A stretch of 64,000 nt of DNA. It comes from Planctomycetaceae bacterium. GTDB taxonomy: Bacteria > Planctomycetota > Planctomycetia > Planctomycetales > Planctomycetaceae. The first letter of the stretch is position 1. The number at the start of each line of letters is the position of its first letter. Shown here piece after piece: positions 62,339 to 64,000 of this stretch. The translations under genes and the position numbers were made by a program. Where the stretch lies: the NCBI GenBank assembly GCA_021732995.1, contig JAKFWA010000022.1:124001-188000 (forward strand), written 5' to 3'. Under the pieces are notes generated by a model. It was not told the DNA's origin. It did no database searches and worked only from the letters and a program-made list of their open reading frames with translations.

Positions 62339-62806
62339 ATGAGCACACCGTTCACCGGATTGATGGCTTCGATGGTTCGCTTCCTGGGAATGGACGCATC
62401 GGAAGCGGATCTGGAAAGTCCGGTGGAACTCAAGATTGACGACACTTCGCTGGTCTACACCTTTGAAGCACCCGCTGGCGAACCGGATCTGGTGCTGCAC
62501 GCCAGCCTGGGCATCATCTCGGAAGCTCAAGAACTGCGGGCTTATCGCACTTTGCTGGAAGCCAATCTGTTCTGGGCCGGGACGGCGGACGCGACGATTG
62601 GTGTGAACTCGGCGACCCGCGAAGCCTTCGTGGCGTTTCGCATGCCGATCAGTCAGCTCGACGGCGAGCGACTCGCCAACCTGACTGGCCACTTTGTCGA
62701 AGTGGTGGAACTTTGGCAGGGATACCTGCGCGATCTGAATCAAAGTGGCGGAACGGACACTCCCACGGAGATGCCCCAATTCCCGACAGGAATGCTGCGA
62801 GCGTAG
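62339..62806 (+). CDS. CesT-family type III secretion chaperone
   Basis: 155 residues from ATG 62339, with AAGG about 10 nt upstream; the longer frame from 62255 is non-homologous. The chain follows the class IA T3SS chaperone pattern: LMASMVRFLGMDASEADLES, beta strands VELKIDDTSLVYTFEAPAGE and VLHASLGIISEAQELRAYRT, helix LLEANLFWAGTADATIGV, strand AFVAFRMPISQLDGERLANL, then the final helix TGHFVEVVELWQGYLRDLNQ. It is acidic, as usual. Such dimers bind the N-terminal about 100 residues of one cognate effector, keep it unfolded and deliver it to the injectisome ATPase. The next gene (136 nt away) is the natural client. No T3SS structural genes lie in this window. Confidence 0.8.
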   Translation: MSTPFTGLMASMVRFLGMDASEADLESPVELKIDDTSLVYTFEAPAGEPDLVLHASLGIISEAQELRAYRTLLEANLFWAGTADATIGVNSATREAFVAFRMPISQLDGERLANLTGHFVEVVELWQGYLRDLNQSGGTDTPTEMPQFPTGMLRA

Positions 62807-62942
62807 TGGTGGTGGCATCGGTGGATGCCGCTTTCCCGGCAAAATCTTCACGAGTCGTGTAAGAACGGGCCGCCAGCCGGGAAACCAACAGATGTCTGAC
62901 TGACTTTCAGTTTGGAAACCACAGGTAAGCCAGGAATCAATC

Positions 62943-64000
62943 ATGTCCCGCATCTCGACGTTGAACCGACAGAACTCACTGCAAGACTTGGACTTGCAGA
63001 CGTCGAACAAAACCACCGGTGCGAAGGGTTCTCAAAATACTTCTGATGTCGGTCGAGTCGACGGCCCGCTGGCCCACCGCACTCTGTCCGTCGGCCACCG
63101 CGACGAAAATGTCGGCGCGACGGTGCAACGCGACGCTGGTCGCTCGCGGTTAACCGAAGGCCTGGCGAAGTTTGGCAAGGGTTTGGGCAAGGTCATCGGC
63201 TACGCGCTGGCCGCACCGTTCCTGGCCATCCCACTCGCCGTCGCCAAGATTCGCGATGCCGTTCAAAGCGGGGCTCTGCGAAACACTCGCGAGGCGTCTC
63301 AGGCTCGTATGGCTCACCTCGGTCAGCCGCTGCCGGGTGGCGTGATGGACCGCACGATTCAGGCCAGTGGCAATCGCCAGTTGAACATGCCCGACGTGAT
63401 GCGTGCCTATCTCTCCGAAATTCGCGGCGGTCAGGTTTCAAACGCCGAAGTCGCCGAGACAATGCAGTACATCAACATGGGCGAGCGAATCGTCAAGTCG
63501 CTCAACAGTGACCAGGCTTTCGCGAGTTTTGAGCAGAACGGACACCTGACTCTCGAAGGCCCGGACGGCATTGCCCGCCAAGTGAAGCCCAGCTTGGAAT
63601 CGGCTCGTGCGATCTCCTGGTTCCTGCAGGCCAAGGCCGTCGTGGATAACGCCGGTCCGAATCGTGATCCGATCACGCTCGGTCGCGGTAGCATGGTGAT
63701 GCAGGATCCCGGCAATCGCATGTTCAAGTTCCTGAATGCGGCTCCGAATGCCTATGGTCGAGTTTCTACGCACTACGCCGAACGCAGCCAGGCTCCGAAG
63801 GCCAATCCATTGAACTCCGGCTTTGACGGCATCGGTGGCATGATTGGCAAGCAACCCGCTCAACGCGGCATCGAAGACTTTGAAGGCAAGATGCCGTCTG
63901 AACGGAACGCTCTGCTGTTCGACAAGCTGCAAGGCAAGGACGGTTCTGAGCAGTTGATGCTGAAGTGGGAAGTCTCCGGCATGCCGACGTTGTTCGGCGT
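62943..64000 (+). CDS. Candidate type III effector, cognate client of the CesT chaperone (3' end outside window)
   Basis: 352 complete codons seen from ATG 62943 (AGGAA about 8 nt upstream); no stop before the edge. There is no Sec or Tat signal. The first about 75 residues are polar and Ser/Thr/Asn/Gln-rich (MSRISTLNRQNSLQDLDLQT, then SNKTTGAKGSQNTSDVGRVD), as in secretion signals and chaperone-binding segments. A hydrophobic stretch (LGKVIGYALAAPFLAIPLAV, about 81-100) follows, then a mixed alpha/beta body with NMPDVMRAYLSEIRGGQ, RGIEDFEGKMPSERNALLFD and QLMLKWEVSGMPTLFG at the edge. I recognise no enzyme family. Effector status is inferred from its position and N-terminus. Confidence 0.6.
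   Translation, partial: MSRISTLNRQNSLQDLDLQTSNKTTGAKGSQNTSDVGRVDGPLAHRTLSVGHRDENVGATVQRDAGRSRLTEGLAKFGKGLGKVIGYALAAPFLAIPLAVAKIRDAVQSGALRNTREASQARMAHLGQPLPGGVMDRTIQASGNRQLNMPDVMRAYLSEIRGGQVSNAEVAETMQYINMGERIVKSLNSDQAFASFEQNGHLTLEGPDGIARQVKPSLESARAISWFLQAKAVVDNAGPNRDPITLGRGSMVMQDPGNRMFKFLNAAPNAYGRVSTHYAERSQAPKANPLNSGFDGIGGMIGKQPAQRGIEDFEGKMPSERNALLFDKLQGKDGSEQLMLKWEVSGMPTLFG

Noticed and set aside
62192-63016. A 274-codon minus-strand frame over the chaperone and effector start
   Set aside because: The plus-strand chaperone has the full CesT pattern; the minus frame has none.
1-64000. tRNA, rRNA, CRISPR arrays, insertion sequences or prophage
   Set aside because: Looked for cloverleaf arms with T-psi-C/CCA, repeated spacers, transposase or phage motifs; none convincing.

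Overview
The window looks like a chromosomal piece of a Planctomycetota bacterium (class Planctomycetia; genus not determinable by eye). The evidence is the combination of two DUF1501 proteins, a DUF1559 pseudopilin-like protein ending in the H-x9-DG type motif, an ASPIC/UnbV-FG-GAP lipoprotein beside a multiheme cytochrome, a sulfatase, eukaryotic-type Ser/Thr kinases (one fused to TPRs), many lipoproteins and Tat substrates, and GC-rich DNA. Coding density is high. I see no rRNA, tRNA, CRISPR array, insertion sequence or prophage.

Layout. 1-7.7 kb (minus strand): a seven-heme cytochrome lipoprotein (runs off the left edge) after an ASPIC/UnbV lipoprotein; then a DUF1559 protein, a small lipoprotein, a membrane-anchored TPR protein and a GspE/PilB-like protein whose nucleotide-binding motifs are degraded. 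7.9-11.7 kb: dapA, a beta-hydroxyacid dehydrogenase, a PmtA-like methyltransferase and an SBF-like transporter. 11.8-16.5 kb: an RND efflux pump with its membrane-fusion protein. 16.9-20.9 kb: a 39-residue zinc ribbon, an AlkD-like repair protein, a STAS-membrane protein, an intact GspE/PilB ATPase and uppP. 21-24 kb: a secreted DUF3352-like protein behind an ECF sigma/anti-sigma pair. 24.3-32.7 kb: altronate dehydratase family, PrsW-like protease with zinc ribbon, cupin, DUF493, periplasmic sulfite-oxidase-like molybdoenzyme, Gfo/Idh/MocA oxidoreductase, nitrilase, glgC, acpS. 32.9-37.1 kb: PQQ-propeller protein, two small membrane proteins, class-IV aminotransferase, nucleoside transporter. 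37.2-49.1 kb: a giant kinase-TPR protein, two convergent DUF1501 proteins, a halogenase-like flavoprotein, a LutB-like iron-sulfur protein, a second kinase. 49.4-59.1 kb: MATE pump, flagellin with a clear terminator, orphan sugar-ABC ATPase, hemE, sulfatase, Uma2-like protein, endonuclease III. 59.3-64 kb: intradiol dioxygenase, a 76-residue protein, a CsgG/GNA1162-like lipoprotein, and finally a CesT-type type III secretion chaperone followed by a large protein with no signal peptide that runs off the right edge.

The most interesting points are the chaperone plus candidate effector pair at the right end, the apparently dead GspE-like ATPase, the kinase with a ladder of Thr motifs and a 96-residue activation segment, and a family of five interspersed palindromes that always follow a stop codon. 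Assignments come from reading motifs; no database search was possible.
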